A stretch of 64,000 bases of DNA from VRUE01 sp963824705 (lineage in GTDB: Bacteria; Actinomycetota; Thermoleophilia; Solirubrobacterales; 70-9). The DNA is taken from assembly GCA_963824705.1 (NCBI GenBank), contig CAWGQE010000003.1:62001-126000 (forward strand). The letters run 5' to 3'. Of the stretch, positions 1 through 7,545 are shown piece after piece. Numbering within the stretch: position 1 is the first letter of the stretch; each line of letters begins with the position of its first letter. A model generated the notes under the pieces. That model made no database searches and was not told the origin of the DNA. It saw only the letters and a list, made by a program, of their open reading frames with translations. A program made the position numbers and the translations under genes.

Positions 1-1
1 C

Positions 2-934
2 TGCGACGAAAGCGGGATGCGGATCGAGGAGCTGGAAGCGGTCCTGGGGCGGCTCGACCGCGAGGGCAGGCGGCCCAAATTCGTCTACTCGGTGCCCAGC
101 TTTCAGAATCCAGCCGGGGTGACGATGTCGCTCGAGCGGCGGCAGCGGCTGGTCGAGCTGGCGCGACAGCGGGAGCTGCTCGTCGTCGAGGACAGCCCCT
201 ACGGCCTGCTGCGCTTCAGCGGTGAGCCACTGCCACCGCTCTACCAGCTCGACGGCGGCGACTTCGTCATCTATGTCGGCACCTTCTCCAAGATCCTCTC
301 GCCGGGGATCCGGCTGGGCTGGGCGGTGGCCCCACCGCCGGTCATGGAGAAGATCGTCCTCGGCAAGCAGGCTTCCGACCTCTGCAGCTCGACCCTGACC
401 CAACACTTCGTCCGCGAGTACTTCAGCGAAGGGCGCTGGCGCGAGTACATCGCCGATCTCGTCGAGATCTACCGCGGTCGCCGCGACACGATGGTCGAGG
501 CGCTGCGCGAGCACTTCCCCGCCGAGGCGACCTGGACCGAGCCCGAGGGCGGCCTTTTCATCTGGGCGACGCTGCCCGACTACATCGACACCAGCGACCT
601 GCTCGCCAAGGCGCTGCGCGAGGACGTCGCCTTCGTTCCCGGCCAGGCGGCCTTCGTCGACGAGAGTCGAGGACGCAGCTCGATGCGGCTCAACTTCTCC
701 GGCGTCGGCGACGAGGAGATTCGCGAGGGAGTGCGCCGGATCGGCAAGACGATCGCCGAGCAGGTCGAGCTGTACGGCGCGTTGACATCGAATTCCGCCA
801 CGTCCTCCGCTCCCGACCAGTCGCGGGAATCGGATATGGACGCGACCGCCCGGCGGCGTCCGGGCGTGGCGGGACCGGGAAAAGAAGGGGGCGACGTTCT
901 TCCCTTTCGAAAGACGGGCGAAGGGGCCGCGTGA
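2..934 (+). CDS. PLP-dependent aminotransferase (class I/II), 5'-truncated by the window
   Basis: C-terminal three quarters of a fold-type I PLP aminotransferase of the LysN / 2-aminoadipate-transaminase or MocR-like group; the reading frame is already open at base 2, so the true start lies outside. Visible family marks are SFQNPAGVTMS (substrate/PLP pocket), VVEDSPYG (the Asp-x-x-Tyr PLP site), and TFSKILSPGIRLGW, whose Lys is the Schiff-base residue, then SMRLNFSG near the end with the substrate-carboxylate Arg. The last ~45 residues are a low-complexity charged tail. Its TGA overlaps the next gene by 4 bp, so it is probably translationally coupled to a D-Ala-D-Ala ligase; a role in amino-acid supply for the wall is only inference. 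Confidence 0.85.
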   Translation, partial: CDESGMRIEELEAVLGRLDREGRRPKFVYSVPSFQNPAGVTMSLERRQRLVELARQRELLVVEDSPYGLLRFSGEPLPPLYQLDGGDFVIYVGTFSKILSPGIRLGWAVAPPPVMEKIVLGKQASDLCSSTLTQHFVREYFSEGRWREYIADLVEIYRGRRDTMVEALREHFPAEATWTEPEGGLFIWATLPDYIDTSDLLAKALREDVAFVPGQAAFVDESRGRSSMRLNFSGVGDEEIREGVRRIGKTIAEQVELYGALTSNSATSSAPDQSRESDMDATARRRPGVAGPGKEGGDVLPFRKTGEGAA

Positions 935-1863
935 AGGTCGCGGTGCTCAAGGGCGGCCGCTCGTTGGAGCGGGGTGTCTCGTTGCGCTCAGGGGCACGGG
1001 TCGAGGACGCGCTCGAGCGACTTGGACACGAAGTGCTGGCGATCGACGCGGGGGCCGACCTGGTCAAGCGCCTCACTGCCGGGCGGCCCGATGTCGCCTT
1101 CGTCGCCATGCATGGCGTCGGCGGTGAGGACGGGACGGTGCAGGAGCTGCTGGAGATCCTCGGCATTCCCTTCACGGGGCCTGGCGTCGCGGCCTGCGCT
1201 CGCTGCATCGACAAGGTTCTCGCCAAGGGGGAGCTGCGCGATAGCGGCGTTCCCACCCCGGACTGGTTCGCCTTCAACGAGACGGCTTTCCGCGAGCTCG
1301 GCGCTGCCGATGCGCTGAGCGAGCTGGAGGAGCGGCTCGGCTTCCCTCTGGTGGTGAAGCCGAGCCGTGGTGGGTCGGCCCTGGGCGTGAAGTTCGCGGC
1401 GAGCTGGTTCGAGGTGCCCGAGGCCCTGATCTCGGCCTTCAGCTACGACAGCCGCGTGCTCCTCGAGCGCTTCGTCGACGGCCGTGAGCTGGCGGTGAGC
1501 GTAGTCGGGGGCGAGCCGCTGCCCGTGGTCGAGGCGATCCCCAGCGATGGCGACCGCTACGACTTCGAAGCGCGTTACGAGATCGGCCGCGTCGATTTTG
1601 CCTGCCCCGCGGCGCTGGGCGAGGGTGACTCCTCGGCGGTTACGGCGGCGGCGCTGAGCGCGTATGAGGCGCTCGGTTGCTCGGGGTTCTGCCGCGTCGA
1701 CCTGATCCTCGGCACGGACGGGGCCCAAGTGCTCGAGGTGAACGCGGTCCCGGGCCTCACCGACACCAGCCTCCTCCCCCAGGCAGCCGAGGCAAGCGGG
1801 ATGACCTTTGAGGAGCTGGTGGAGCGGATCCTCGAGCTGGCGCTGAAGCCGGCTGCGGCTTAG
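931..1863 (+). CDS. ddl: D-alanine--D-alanine ligase (first copy)
   Basis: ATP-grasp ligase of 310 residues that would join two D-Ala for peptidoglycan precursor synthesis in the cytoplasm. The N-terminal GGRSLERGVSLRSG matches the Ddl substrate loop, VVKPSRGGSALGV is the ATP-grasp lysine/glycine-rich loop, and EVNAVPGLTDTSLLP near the C terminus carries the metal-binding Glu/Asn and D-Ala-binding residues. Starts at GTG 931 inside the stop of the aminotransferase gene; ends tail-to-tail with the next gene with a 4-bp overlap. A second, different Ddl lies at 27511-28479, so one copy may have another D-amino-acid or D-Ala-D-X specificity; this cannot be decided from sequence by eye. Confidence 0.88.
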   Translation: MKVAVLKGGRSLERGVSLRSGARVEDALERLGHEVLAIDAGADLVKRLTAGRPDVAFVAMHGVGGEDGTVQELLEILGIPFTGPGVAACARCIDKVLAKGELRDSGVPTPDWFAFNETAFRELGAADALSELEERLGFPLVVKPSRGGSALGVKFAASWFEVPEALISAFSYDSRVLLERFVDGRELAVSVVGGEPLPVVEAIPSDGDRYDFEARYEIGRVDFACPAALGEGDSSAVTAAALSAYEALGCSGFCRVDLILGTDGAQVLEVNAVPGLTDTSLLPQAAEASGMTFEELVERILELALKPAAA

Positions 1864-2342
1864 GAGGTTCCCTCGGCGAAGTCGTCGGGCGTGACCTCGT
1901 CGAGGAACTCCTTGAATTTGTCGACGACCTCCTCGGTGTCCTCGACCTCGTGCTCAAACTCGATCGCCGACTCCTCGATCACCTCCTCGGCCGCGAAGAT
2001 CGGCGCCGAGACCCGCACGGCGAGCGCCAGGGCATCGGAGGGGCGCGAGTCGATCTCCAGCTCCGAGCCATCGATGGAAACGGTGATCGAGGCGTAGAAG
2101 GTGTTGTCGCGCAGCTCGGTGACGGAGACCCGCTCGCACTTTGCGTCGAACTGCTCGAGCATGTCGGAGAGCAGGTCGTGCGTCATCGGGCGCGGCGTCG
2201 AGGCACCCTGCAGCTTCATCAGGATCGCCGCCGCCTCCGGATGGCCGATCCAGATCGGCAGGAAGCGATTGCCGTCGACAGTCTTCAGCAAGACGATCGG
2301 CTGCTTGCCGACCATGTCGAAGCTGACCCCGTAGATCTGCAT
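1860..2342 (-). CDS. Bifunctional nuclease family protein (DUF151/BFN)
   Basis: 160-residue protein of the DUF151 family: MQIYGVSFDMVGKQPIVLL at the start, FLPIWIGHPEA, then SRPSDALALAVR, the family hallmark. Plant and Thermotoga members have been linked to nuclease activity, but the bacterial role is uncertain. The acidic C-terminal tail resembles actinobacterial members. The frame is open up to 2408 with two upstream ATGs, but homology of the family N terminus favours the ATG at 2342. It lies alone between a convergent ddl and tRNA-Ile transcribed in the same direction. Confidence 0.82.
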   Translation of the reverse strand: MQIYGVSFDMVGKQPIVLLKTVDGNRFLPIWIGHPEAAAILMKLQGASTPRPMTHDLLSDMLEQFDAKCERVSVTELRDNTFYASITVSIDGSELEIDSRPSDALALAVRVSAPIFAAEEVIEESAIEFEHEVEDTEEVVDKFKEFLDEVTPDDFAEGTS

Positions 2343-2436
2343 CTGCTGCAAAATTCGCTCCGAGCCGAGTGGATTGCCCATTATAGGTACGGCCCTGGGC
2401 CGTACCACCGGGCGGATCGATGCGGCGGCGCGGCAG

Positions 2437-2510
<74 letters not shown>

Positions 2511-2558
2511 GGGGCGACGCGATGATAGCGACCTGGCGGCGGGTCCCGCGCAGCGTGC

Positions 2559-3437
2559 TCAGGCTCGTTTGTGGCCCAGCTTGCGTGCCAGGGCAAGGGC
2601 CTCGTCGAGGTCGGCGAGGCGGATCTCGACCGACACCTCTGCCCCACGCGGACGCACCTTCACCTCGTGGCCAAGCGCGGTCTCCAGCTTGTCGGCCGCC
2701 TCGCGCATCGCCGCCGACGCCTCGGCATCGACCGGCCGCCGATTGCTCTTCACTTGCTTTGGCTGGCTAGCCAGCCTAACCCTGTTCTCGGTCTCGCGGA
2801 CGGACCAGCCGCCCTTCGCCGCGTCGCGGGCAAGGCGGCGACGCACATCGTTGCCGGAGACCGCGAGGAGGGCACGTCCGTGGCCCTCGCTGAGCTCGCC
2901 GGACTCGAGCAGGGCGATCGCCTCGTCGGGCAGGTCGAGCAGGCGGATCAGATTGGACACGGCGGGGCGACTGCGGCCGATCCGGCGGGCGAGATCTTCT
3001 TTGGAGAGGCCGAGGTCCTCGACCAGAGCGGCGCAGGCGCGAGCCTCCTCGACCGGGTTGAGGTCCTCACGGACCATGTTCTCGATCAGCGCGACCTGCA
3101 GTCGCTCGGCGTGCTCGGAGTCGCGGACGATCGCCGGCACCTTCTCCAGGCCTGCCTGCTGGGAGGCGCGCCAGCGGCGCTCGCCGGCGATCAGCTCGTA
3201 GCTGCCGTCGTGGAGGGGGCGGACCAGGAGCGGCTGCACGACGCCGCTCGTCTCGATCGACGCGGCGAGGCCCGCCAGCGCGTCGGCATCGAAGTGGGTG
3301 CGGGGCTGCTTCGGATTCGGTTTGATCAGGCCGACCGGCAGCTCGCGCAGCTCGCCGACCTCCTCGCCGGCGACGCTCTCGGGCAGGATCGCCGCAAGGC
3401 CGCGGCCCATGCCCCGTTTTGCCTTGCCGCTAGCCAC
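2559..3437 (-). CDS. parB: Chromosome-partitioning protein ParB
   Basis: CTP-dependent DNA clamp that loads at parS and spreads, acting with ParA in origin segregation. Visible are the conserved GRGLAAILPE start, the ParB/Spo0J CTPase signature ELIAGERRWRAS, the ENMVREDLNPVEEA motif, and a helix-turn-helix around LSKEDLARRIGRSRPAVSNLIRLL; the C terminus would dimerise. About 292 residues, normal size. I favour GTG 3437, which overlaps the parA stop by 8 bp and has GAGGAG ten bases upstream; ATG 3410 is the alternative. A matching parS-like palindrome occurs at 6911-6926. Confidence 0.94.
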   Translation of the reverse strand: MASGKAKRGMGRGLAAILPESVAGEEVGELRELPVGLIKPNPKQPRTHFDADALAGLAASIETSGVVQPLLVRPLHDGSYELIAGERRWRASQQAGLEKVPAIVRDSEHAERLQVALIENMVREDLNPVEEARACAALVEDLGLSKEDLARRIGRSRPAVSNLIRLLDLPDEAIALLESGELSEGHGRALLAVSGNDVRRRLARDAAKGGWSVRETENRVRLASQPKQVKSNRRPVDAEASAAMREAADKLETALGHEVKVRPRGAEVSVEIRLADLDEALALARKLGHKRA

Positions 3438-4188
3438 GGCCGACGAGCTCCTCGGCCAGCGCCTGATAGGCGGTGGCACCACGCGAGGCGGGGGCGTGCT
3501 CGGTCACGGGCAGGCCGTAGCTCGGCGCCTCGGCGACCCTGACGCTGCGCGGTATGACCGTGTCGAAGACCATCTCCGGGAAATGCTCGCGCAGCTCTCG
3601 CTCCACGTCCTGGGCGAGGCGCGTGCGCTCGTCATGCATGGTGATCAACAGGCCCGACACGTTCAGCGCCGGGTTGAGCTCGCGGCGAATCATCCCCAGC
3701 GTGTCGAGGAACTGGACCAGGCCCTCCAGTGCCAGGTACTCGGCTTGCACCGGCACGATCACGCGATCGGAGGCGACCAGTGCGTTGACGCTGACCGGTC
3801 CCAGCGAGGGGGGGCAGTCGAGCATCGTGAAGGCGAAGCGCTCGCGCAGCGGGCCGAGCCGTTCGCGCAGGCGGGTCTCCGAGCCGTCGAGGCGGGGAAG
3901 CTCGACCGCCGCGCCGGCCAGGTCGCGGTTGGCCGGGACGAGCCAGAGGTTGTCCGGGCCTGCAGGACGAGCCGCCTCGGCGACCGAAACGTCGCCGATC
4001 AGGCAGTCGTAGGAGGAGGGGTGCGCATCGCGGTCGCCGCCGAGGGCCACGGTGGCGTTGCACTGCGGATCGAGGTCGACCAGCAGGGTCTGGGATCCCG
4101 CGGCGGCGACGCAGGCGGTCAGATTGACCGCGGTCGTCGTCTTGCCGACGCCGCCCTTCTGGTTTGCCACCGCGTAGACAAGGCCCAT
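3430..4188 (-). CDS. parA: Chromosome-partitioning ATPase ParA (Soj)
   Basis: 252-residue deviant-Walker ATPase. KGGVGKTTTAVNL is the deviant Walker A with the signature lysine, LLVDLDPQCNA the A' motif, and MLDCPPSLG the Walker B. Partner of ParB, expressed from the same strand with overlapping ends; together with the parS-like site this makes a complete ParABS system next to oriC. Intergenic space upstream to rsmG (4189-4297) is filled by an inverted repeat. Confidence 0.96.
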   Translation of the reverse strand: MGLVYAVANQKGGVGKTTTAVNLTACVAAAGSQTLLVDLDPQCNATVALGGDRDAHPSSYDCLIGDVSVAEAARPAGPDNLWLVPANRDLAGAAVELPRLDGSETRLRERLGPLRERFAFTMLDCPPSLGPVSVNALVASDRVIVPVQAEYLALEGLVQFLDTLGMIRRELNPALNVSGLLITMHDERTRLAQDVERELREHFPEMVFDTVIPRSVRVAEAPSYGLPVTEHAPASRGATAYQALAEELVGRG

Positions 4189-4209
4189 TGACTGCGCAGC
4201 CTAGTTGGG

Positions 4210-4297
4210 GGTGGGAATCGGGGTGCCCCTCGCCCCGACTCGCGGGCTTCGCCCGCTCTGAGTATCCGCCGGTTCGAGGGGCACCCCGATTCCCACC
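4210..4297. repeat. Long inverted repeat between rsmG and parA
   Basis: A 23-bp arm (4210-4232) is perfectly complementary to 4275-4297, enclosing a 42-nt loop with CGCGGGCTTCGCCCGC-like secondary pairing. The right arm directly abuts the rsmG stop codon at 4298-4300. No U-tract follows, so if it terminates transcription it would be of the U-less type described for actinobacteria. It resembles the other long palindromes of this window in position and size, but its loop is not clearly of either conserved loop family. Confidence 0.85.
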
Positions 4298-5008
4298 TCA
4301 GCCGCGGGGGCGCTTCTTGGCCATGCCGGGACGACGTGGCAATCCCTCGGGGGTGGCGCGAAGCTTGCGGATTACGTGGAGATGGCGGTGCTTGCTGCCG
4401 GCTCGATCGCCGACCTCCAAGATCTGCTCCGGCCGCATCGCGAGCTGAGCGGCTGCCCGTTCGAGCTGCTGCTCCTCGTCGGCGTCTCGTTTGCCCTTCC
4501 AGGCGACAAGAACGCCGTTTGCTTTGAGGAGTGGGGAGGCGAGCTCGGCGAGGGTGGAGAGGCGGCCGACGGCGCGGGCCGTGACGGCATCGTAGGACTC
4601 GCGGCCATCGTCCCCAGCGATCTCCTCAGAACGGGCGTTGACGACCGTGGCGTTCGAAATTCCCGCCGCTTCGATGGCGCGCTGGATGAACTCGCACTTA
4701 CGGCCGACGGACTCGATCAGATCGACCCGGGAATCGGGTAGCGCGACAGCGAGAACAAGCCCCGGAAACCCCGCTCCAGAGCCAATATCGGCGATTCGTC
4801 CCGCGCGACTCAGCTCCTCGACCTCCAGCCCCGTGAGGCTGTCCTCCACATGCACCCGCCAGGCGCGCTCAGGGTCGGTAACCGAGCTGACGGAAGCTCT
4901 CTCCCCTTCCAACAGCTCAAGGACCCTGCCCGTAGCCTCCACCTGCGCCTCACTGAGAAGGCCCCCGGTGGGGCTGAAACGTCTTGTACTTTTTCGCTGA
5001 GTGCTCAC
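4298..5008 (-). CDS. rsmG: 16S rRNA (guanine-N7) methyltransferase RsmG
   Basis: 236-residue SAM-dependent methyltransferase (GidB) that modifies G527 of 16S rRNA. IADIGSGAGFPGLVLA is the SAM-binding glycine loop, ARAVGRLSTLAELASPLL and WKGKR are typical of the family, and the C terminus is basic. The ATG at 5008 and the first ~11 codons lie inside a palindromic repeat (4954-5071), and the next ten or so codons form one of its arms. The element therefore appears to provide the start codon; an internal GTG further on is the alternative. Followed by a second inverted repeat. Confidence 0.9.
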   Translation of the reverse strand: MSTQRKSTRRFSPTGGLLSEAQVEATGRVLELLEGERASVSSVTDPERAWRVHVEDSLTGLEVEELSRAGRIADIGSGAGFPGLVLAVALPDSRVDLIESVGRKCEFIQRAIEAAGISNATVVNARSEEIAGDDGRESYDAVTARAVGRLSTLAELASPLLKANGVLVAWKGKRDADEEQQLERAAAQLAMRPEQILEVGDRAGSKHRHLHVIRKLRATPEGLPRRPGMAKKRPRG

Positions 5009-5071
5009 AGGCGACAGCCGAAACCGACTCCACCGAAAAGTTAAGTGAAAGCCCCACCGGGGGCCTTCTCA
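4954..5071. repeat. Palindromic element, loop family B, copy 1
   Basis: Perfect 22-bp arms at 4954-4975 and 5050-5071 enclose a 74-nt loop. The loop begins GAAACGTCTTGTACTTTTTC and ends with CCGAAAAGTTAAGTG, nearly the same as the loop at 51946-52019, although the arms of the two copies are unrelated. The outer end of the right arm is the jag stop codon, and the left arm lies in the rsmG coding region. Confidence 0.93.
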
Positions 5072-5560
5072 CTCAGAAACAAGCGGAGCAACAACGACGC
5101 AGCGCCGAGGCTCGTCCCCTTCGCTGTAGGTCTCGACCCCGGAGCGCTCTTTGAGGTGTTCGTGGACGACGCGCCGTTCCTGGGCACTCATCGGGTCCAT
5201 CTCGACCGTGACATTGCTATCCAGCGCCTGGTCGGCAGCCCGATCGGCGCGCGCGGTCAGAACCTCTCGACGGCGCTCGCGGTAGCCGGAAACATCGAGC
5301 ACGACCCGCTTGCGGTCCCTGAGCCCCCGAAATGCAGCCTGGAAGCAGAGCAACTGCAGCGCGTCGATGGTCTGCCCTCGTTTGCCGATCAGCAGCCCGT
5401 AGTCGTCATCGCCCGAAATGACAGCCTCGATCCGCTCGTCGTCCTCCTTGATCTCAACCTCACCATCAAGGTCAAGCTCGTCGAGAACGCCCTCCACAAG
5501 CTCCTGAACCCGCTCAGCGGGCTCCTCAGGCCATTTGGTCTCATCACTCACAGGCCGCAC
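5069..5560 (-). CDS. jag: RNA-binding protein Jag/KhpB (KH and R3H domains)
   Basis: 163 residues. A central KH-like domain with LLIGKRGQTIDALQLL (the GxxG loop as GKRG) is followed by a C-terminal R3H domain with the Arg-x3-His core in ERRVVHEHL. The family binds RNA and in Gram-positives partners KhpA and affects cell elongation and division. Position between yidC and rsmG is the conserved origin-proximal place. The N-terminal Jag_N domain of Firmicutes is absent, replaced by a short acidic segment. Its stop codon is the end of a palindromic element arm. Confidence 0.9.
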   Translation of the reverse strand: MRPVSDETKWPEEPAERVQELVEGVLDELDLDGEVEIKEDDERIEAVISGDDDYGLLIGKRGQTIDALQLLCFQAAFRGLRDRKRVVLDVSGYRERRREVLTARADRAADQALDSNVTVEMDPMSAQERRVVHEHLKERSGVETYSEGDEPRRCVVVAPLVSE

Positions 5561-5579
5561 CCTATCCAGCCAGCAGAGT

Positions 5580-5714
5580 AGTGGGAGCCGGGTGTCCCCC
5601 GTTGAGAGCCCAGATCCGCCTGCGGCGGATCAATCTTGTGCCCCTTTCGGGGCGAGAAACTCTCAGCCGTGGCCGCTTCGCGAGGCTCTCAACGGGGGAC
5701 ACCCGGCTCCCACT
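5580..5714. repeat. Palindromic element, loop family A, copy 1
   Basis: Perfect 31-bp arms at 5580-5610 and 5684-5714 with a 73-nt loop. On the minus strand the loop starts TCGCGAAGCGGC, the same opening as the loops at 5772, 16679 (minus strand) and 18261. It lies 19 bp upstream of the jag start and only 31 bp from a second such element, so two are in tandem between yidC and jag. Confidence 0.92.
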
Positions 5715-5745
5715 CTCTCCAGCTCAACAAGGGACGGGATGGTCA

Positions 5746-5885
5746 CAGGCAGCGGGAGAAGTCTCCAGAAGTGCCTCGCGAAGCGGCTCCGCAGAGTAAT
5801 CCGAGCCGCGAAGCGGTCCATCTCCGTGAGCGGAGCGTCAGCGAAGCGAACCCAGGCAGCTTCTGGAGACTTCTCCCGCTGCCTG
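5746..5885. repeat. Palindromic element, loop family A, copy 2
   Basis: Perfect 26-bp arms at 5746-5771 and 5860-5885 around an 88-nt loop. The loop shares long stretches with the copy at 18233-18367 (CTCGCGAAGCGGCTCCGCAG, then CCGCGAAGCGGTCCA, then CAGCGAAGCGAACC) while the arms differ completely. The right arm ends 11 bp from the yidC stop. Confidence 0.93.
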
Positions 5886-5896
5886 GCGAGCTTCCG

Positions 5897-6646
5897 TCAG
5901 CGCCGCCGCTTCTTCTTTTTGGGCGGCGGCGGGGGCGGCTTCGCGGCTGCGATTGCCGCCGGTGAGGGAACCGCGGGTGCCGGGATGAAGCGTTTGAGCG
6001 CGTACTGCTGGCCGATCGTCCAGAAGTTGGTCGTGATCCAGTAGAGGACGAGGCCGGCCGGGAAGCTGATCACGAAGGGGACGAAGACGAACGGCAGGAC
6101 CATCATCATCGTGCGTTGGCTTTTATCGGCGGTGACGGCCATCACCATGCCGGAGATCAGCTGCGTGCCGATGTAGAGGATGAGCAGGGCGATCAGTTCG
6201 CCGCCAGTCGCCTTCGCGGTCAGGTCATGGATGAAGAGGAACGACGCTTCGCTGCCGCAATGCCCCGCTTCGCAGCCGATGTCGGCGGGAAGCTCGTTGC
6301 GAAGGACGTGGAAGAGGGTGATGAAGACCGGTAGCTGAGCAACCAGCGGGATGCAGGAGGCAAAGGGGTTGACCTTGTTCTCTTTGTAGAAGGCCATCAT
6401 CTCCTGCTGCATGCGCTGCTGATCGTTCTTGTACTTCTCTTTGAGCTCCTTCAGCTGTGGCTGCAAAGCCTGCAGCGCTCGCATCCCTTTCAGCGATTTG
6501 TAGGTGAGCGGGATCAGCAGCGCCCGGGTGCAGATCGTCAGGGCGATGATCGCGCCGCCCCAGCTGAGGCCGGCGTCGTCATGGAAGAACTTGAGGACCG
6601 AGTTGGCGACGTCGACCAGCGGCTGCAGGATGTCGGCGGTGGGCAT
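5897..6646 (-). CDS. yidC: Membrane protein insertase YidC/Oxa1
   Basis: 249-residue short (Gram-positive type) YidC that inserts and folds membrane proteins alone or with SecYEG. Conserved stretches are GLSWGGAIIALTICTRALLIP with the groove Arg, the charged hairpin LKELKEKYKNDQQRMQQEMM, and NPFASCIPLVAQLPVFITLF; about five hydrophobic segments follow one another. It ends in a polyproline/lysine/arginine tail suited to ribosome contact. ATG 6646 overlaps the yidD stop by one base, indicating coupling. Confidence 0.95.
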   Translation of the reverse strand: MPTADILQPLVDVANSVLKFFHDDAGLSWGGAIIALTICTRALLIPLTYKSLKGMRALQALQPQLKELKEKYKNDQQRMQQEMMAFYKENKVNPFASCIPLVAQLPVFITLFHVLRNELPADIGCEAGHCGSEASFLFIHDLTAKATGGELIALLILYIGTQLISGMVMAVTADKSQRTMMMVLPFVFVPFVISFPAGLVLYWITTNFWTIGQQYALKRFIPAPAVPSPAAIAAAKPPPPPPKKKKRRR

Positions 6647-6918
6647 CAAGAGTGGGCCTCGCGGTGATAGTCGGAGGGATCGACCGGCCCGACCCGCAGC
6701 GTGAAGCGGTCCGGGACGGGGTCGAAACCACCGTGGCTGAAGGGATTGCAACGCAGTAGGCGCCAGCAGGCAAGCAGCAGACCCCTGACCGGCCCGAAGC
6801 GGCGAATCGATTCGGTCGCATAGGCAGAGCAGGTCGGCTCGTAGCGGCAGCGACGCGGAAGGGCGGGTGAGACCAAGCGCCGGTAGCCGGCGATCGTCGC
6901 CAGCAAAAGCCGTTTCAC
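6646..6918 (-). CDS. yidD: Membrane protein insertion efficiency factor YidD
   Basis: 90-residue YidD with the diagnostic YRRLVSPALPRRCRYEPTCS and CNPFSHGGFDPVP. Works beside YidC at the membrane. It overlaps rnpA by 4 bp upstream and yidC by 1 bp downstream. The first codons overlap a parS-like palindrome (6911-6926), so this DNA probably has a double role. Confidence 0.95.
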   Translation of the reverse strand: MKRLLLATIAGYRRLVSPALPRRCRYEPTCSAYATESIRRFGPVRGLLLACWRLLRCNPFSHGGFDPVPDRFTLRVGPVDPSDYHREAHS

Positions 6919-6926
6919 GTGGAACG
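6911..6926. promoter_or_regulatory. parS-like centromere site
   Basis: CGTTTCACGTGGAACG differs from the bacterial parS consensus TGTTTCACGTGAAACA at three positions and keeps the central TTTCACGTG. It sits where rnpA and yidD overlap, about 2 kb from the probable origin, in a genome with ParA and ParB genes 3 kb away. It is the expected ParB loading site; only one copy was noticed in the window. Confidence 0.8.
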
Positions 6927-7286
6927 CCTTCCCGCACCGGCTTGCTCGAGTGCCTCTTCAAGGCTTGCCTTGGCGCCTTCGGTCCCGTCGCGCTCGATCA
7001 TCGCGGCGATCTCGGAGCGCGCCACCAGGACGAAGTCATGTCGCGGCGGAAGCCTGTCGGAGAGGCTCCAGAAAGCCTCCCGCAGAGTCCGCTTGACCCG
7101 GTTGCGATCGACCGCGCCGCCGACCTTGCGGCTGACCGAGACGCCGAGCCGGACATCGCGCGCCTCCTCGTCTTTGCGGGGAAAGCTGTAGAGCACGAGG
7201 TAGCGCGTAGCGTGGGAGAAGCCGTCGCGGTAGACGCGGTCGAACTCGGCACTCCGCGAGAGGCGCCGTCGCTTCGCCGCCATCAC
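6915..7286 (-). CDS. rnpA: Ribonuclease P protein component
   Basis: 123-residue basic protein subunit of RNase P, which trims tRNA 5' ends with its RNA partner. The RNR signature VDRNRVKRTLREAFW and the LGVSVSRKVGGAV strand are present. Lies directly behind rpmH (22-bp gap), the universal arrangement. Two adjacent ATGs (7286 and 7283) are possible starts. Confidence 0.95.
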   Translation of the reverse strand: MMAAKRRRLSRSAEFDRVYRDGFSHATRYLVLYSFPRKDEEARDVRLGVSVSRKVGGAVDRNRVKRTLREAFWSLSDRLPPRHDFVLVARSEIAAMIERDGTEGAKASLEEALEQAGAGRRST

Positions 7287-7308
7287 TCGAACCCGGCTGG
7301 GGGGACCG

Positions 7309-7446
7309 TCATCCCGGCGTGAGGCGTTTCCGGCCTTTGGCGCGACGCCGCTTCAGGATCGCGCGGCCCCCGCGCGTCCGCATCCTCGCCCGGAACCCGT
7401 GGGTCTTGGCCCGCTTACGCTTCTTCGGCTGATAGGTGCGCTTCAT
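7309..7446 (-). CDS. rpmH: 50S ribosomal protein L34
   Basis: 45-residue L34, MKRTYQPKKRKRAKTHGFR at the start with the usual Arg/Lys-rich remainder and GGRAILKRRRAKGR near the end. ATG 7446 is fixed by the family's start; the upstream in-frame extension is not part of it. First gene of the leftward rpmH-rnpA-yidD-yidC-jag-rsmG-parA-parB series, with a 99-bp divergent gap to dnaA that must hold both promoters. Confidence 0.97.
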   Translation of the reverse strand: MKRTYQPKKRKRAKTHGFRARMRTRGGRAILKRRRAKGRKRLTPG

Positions 7447-7545
7447 TGGGCGTCGCAGTATACGGAGGCGTCCGAGAATCATTTCTTCGGCATTTGCGAC
7501 CCGCCCAGATTCGAGCGGAGAGGTCGCCGCTATGGTCGCTCGCCG

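Noticed and set aside
5580..5885. Insertion sequence or MITE with terminal inverted repeats
   Set aside because: The arms differ between copies, no target duplication or transposase ORF was seen, so standard TIR logic does not fit.
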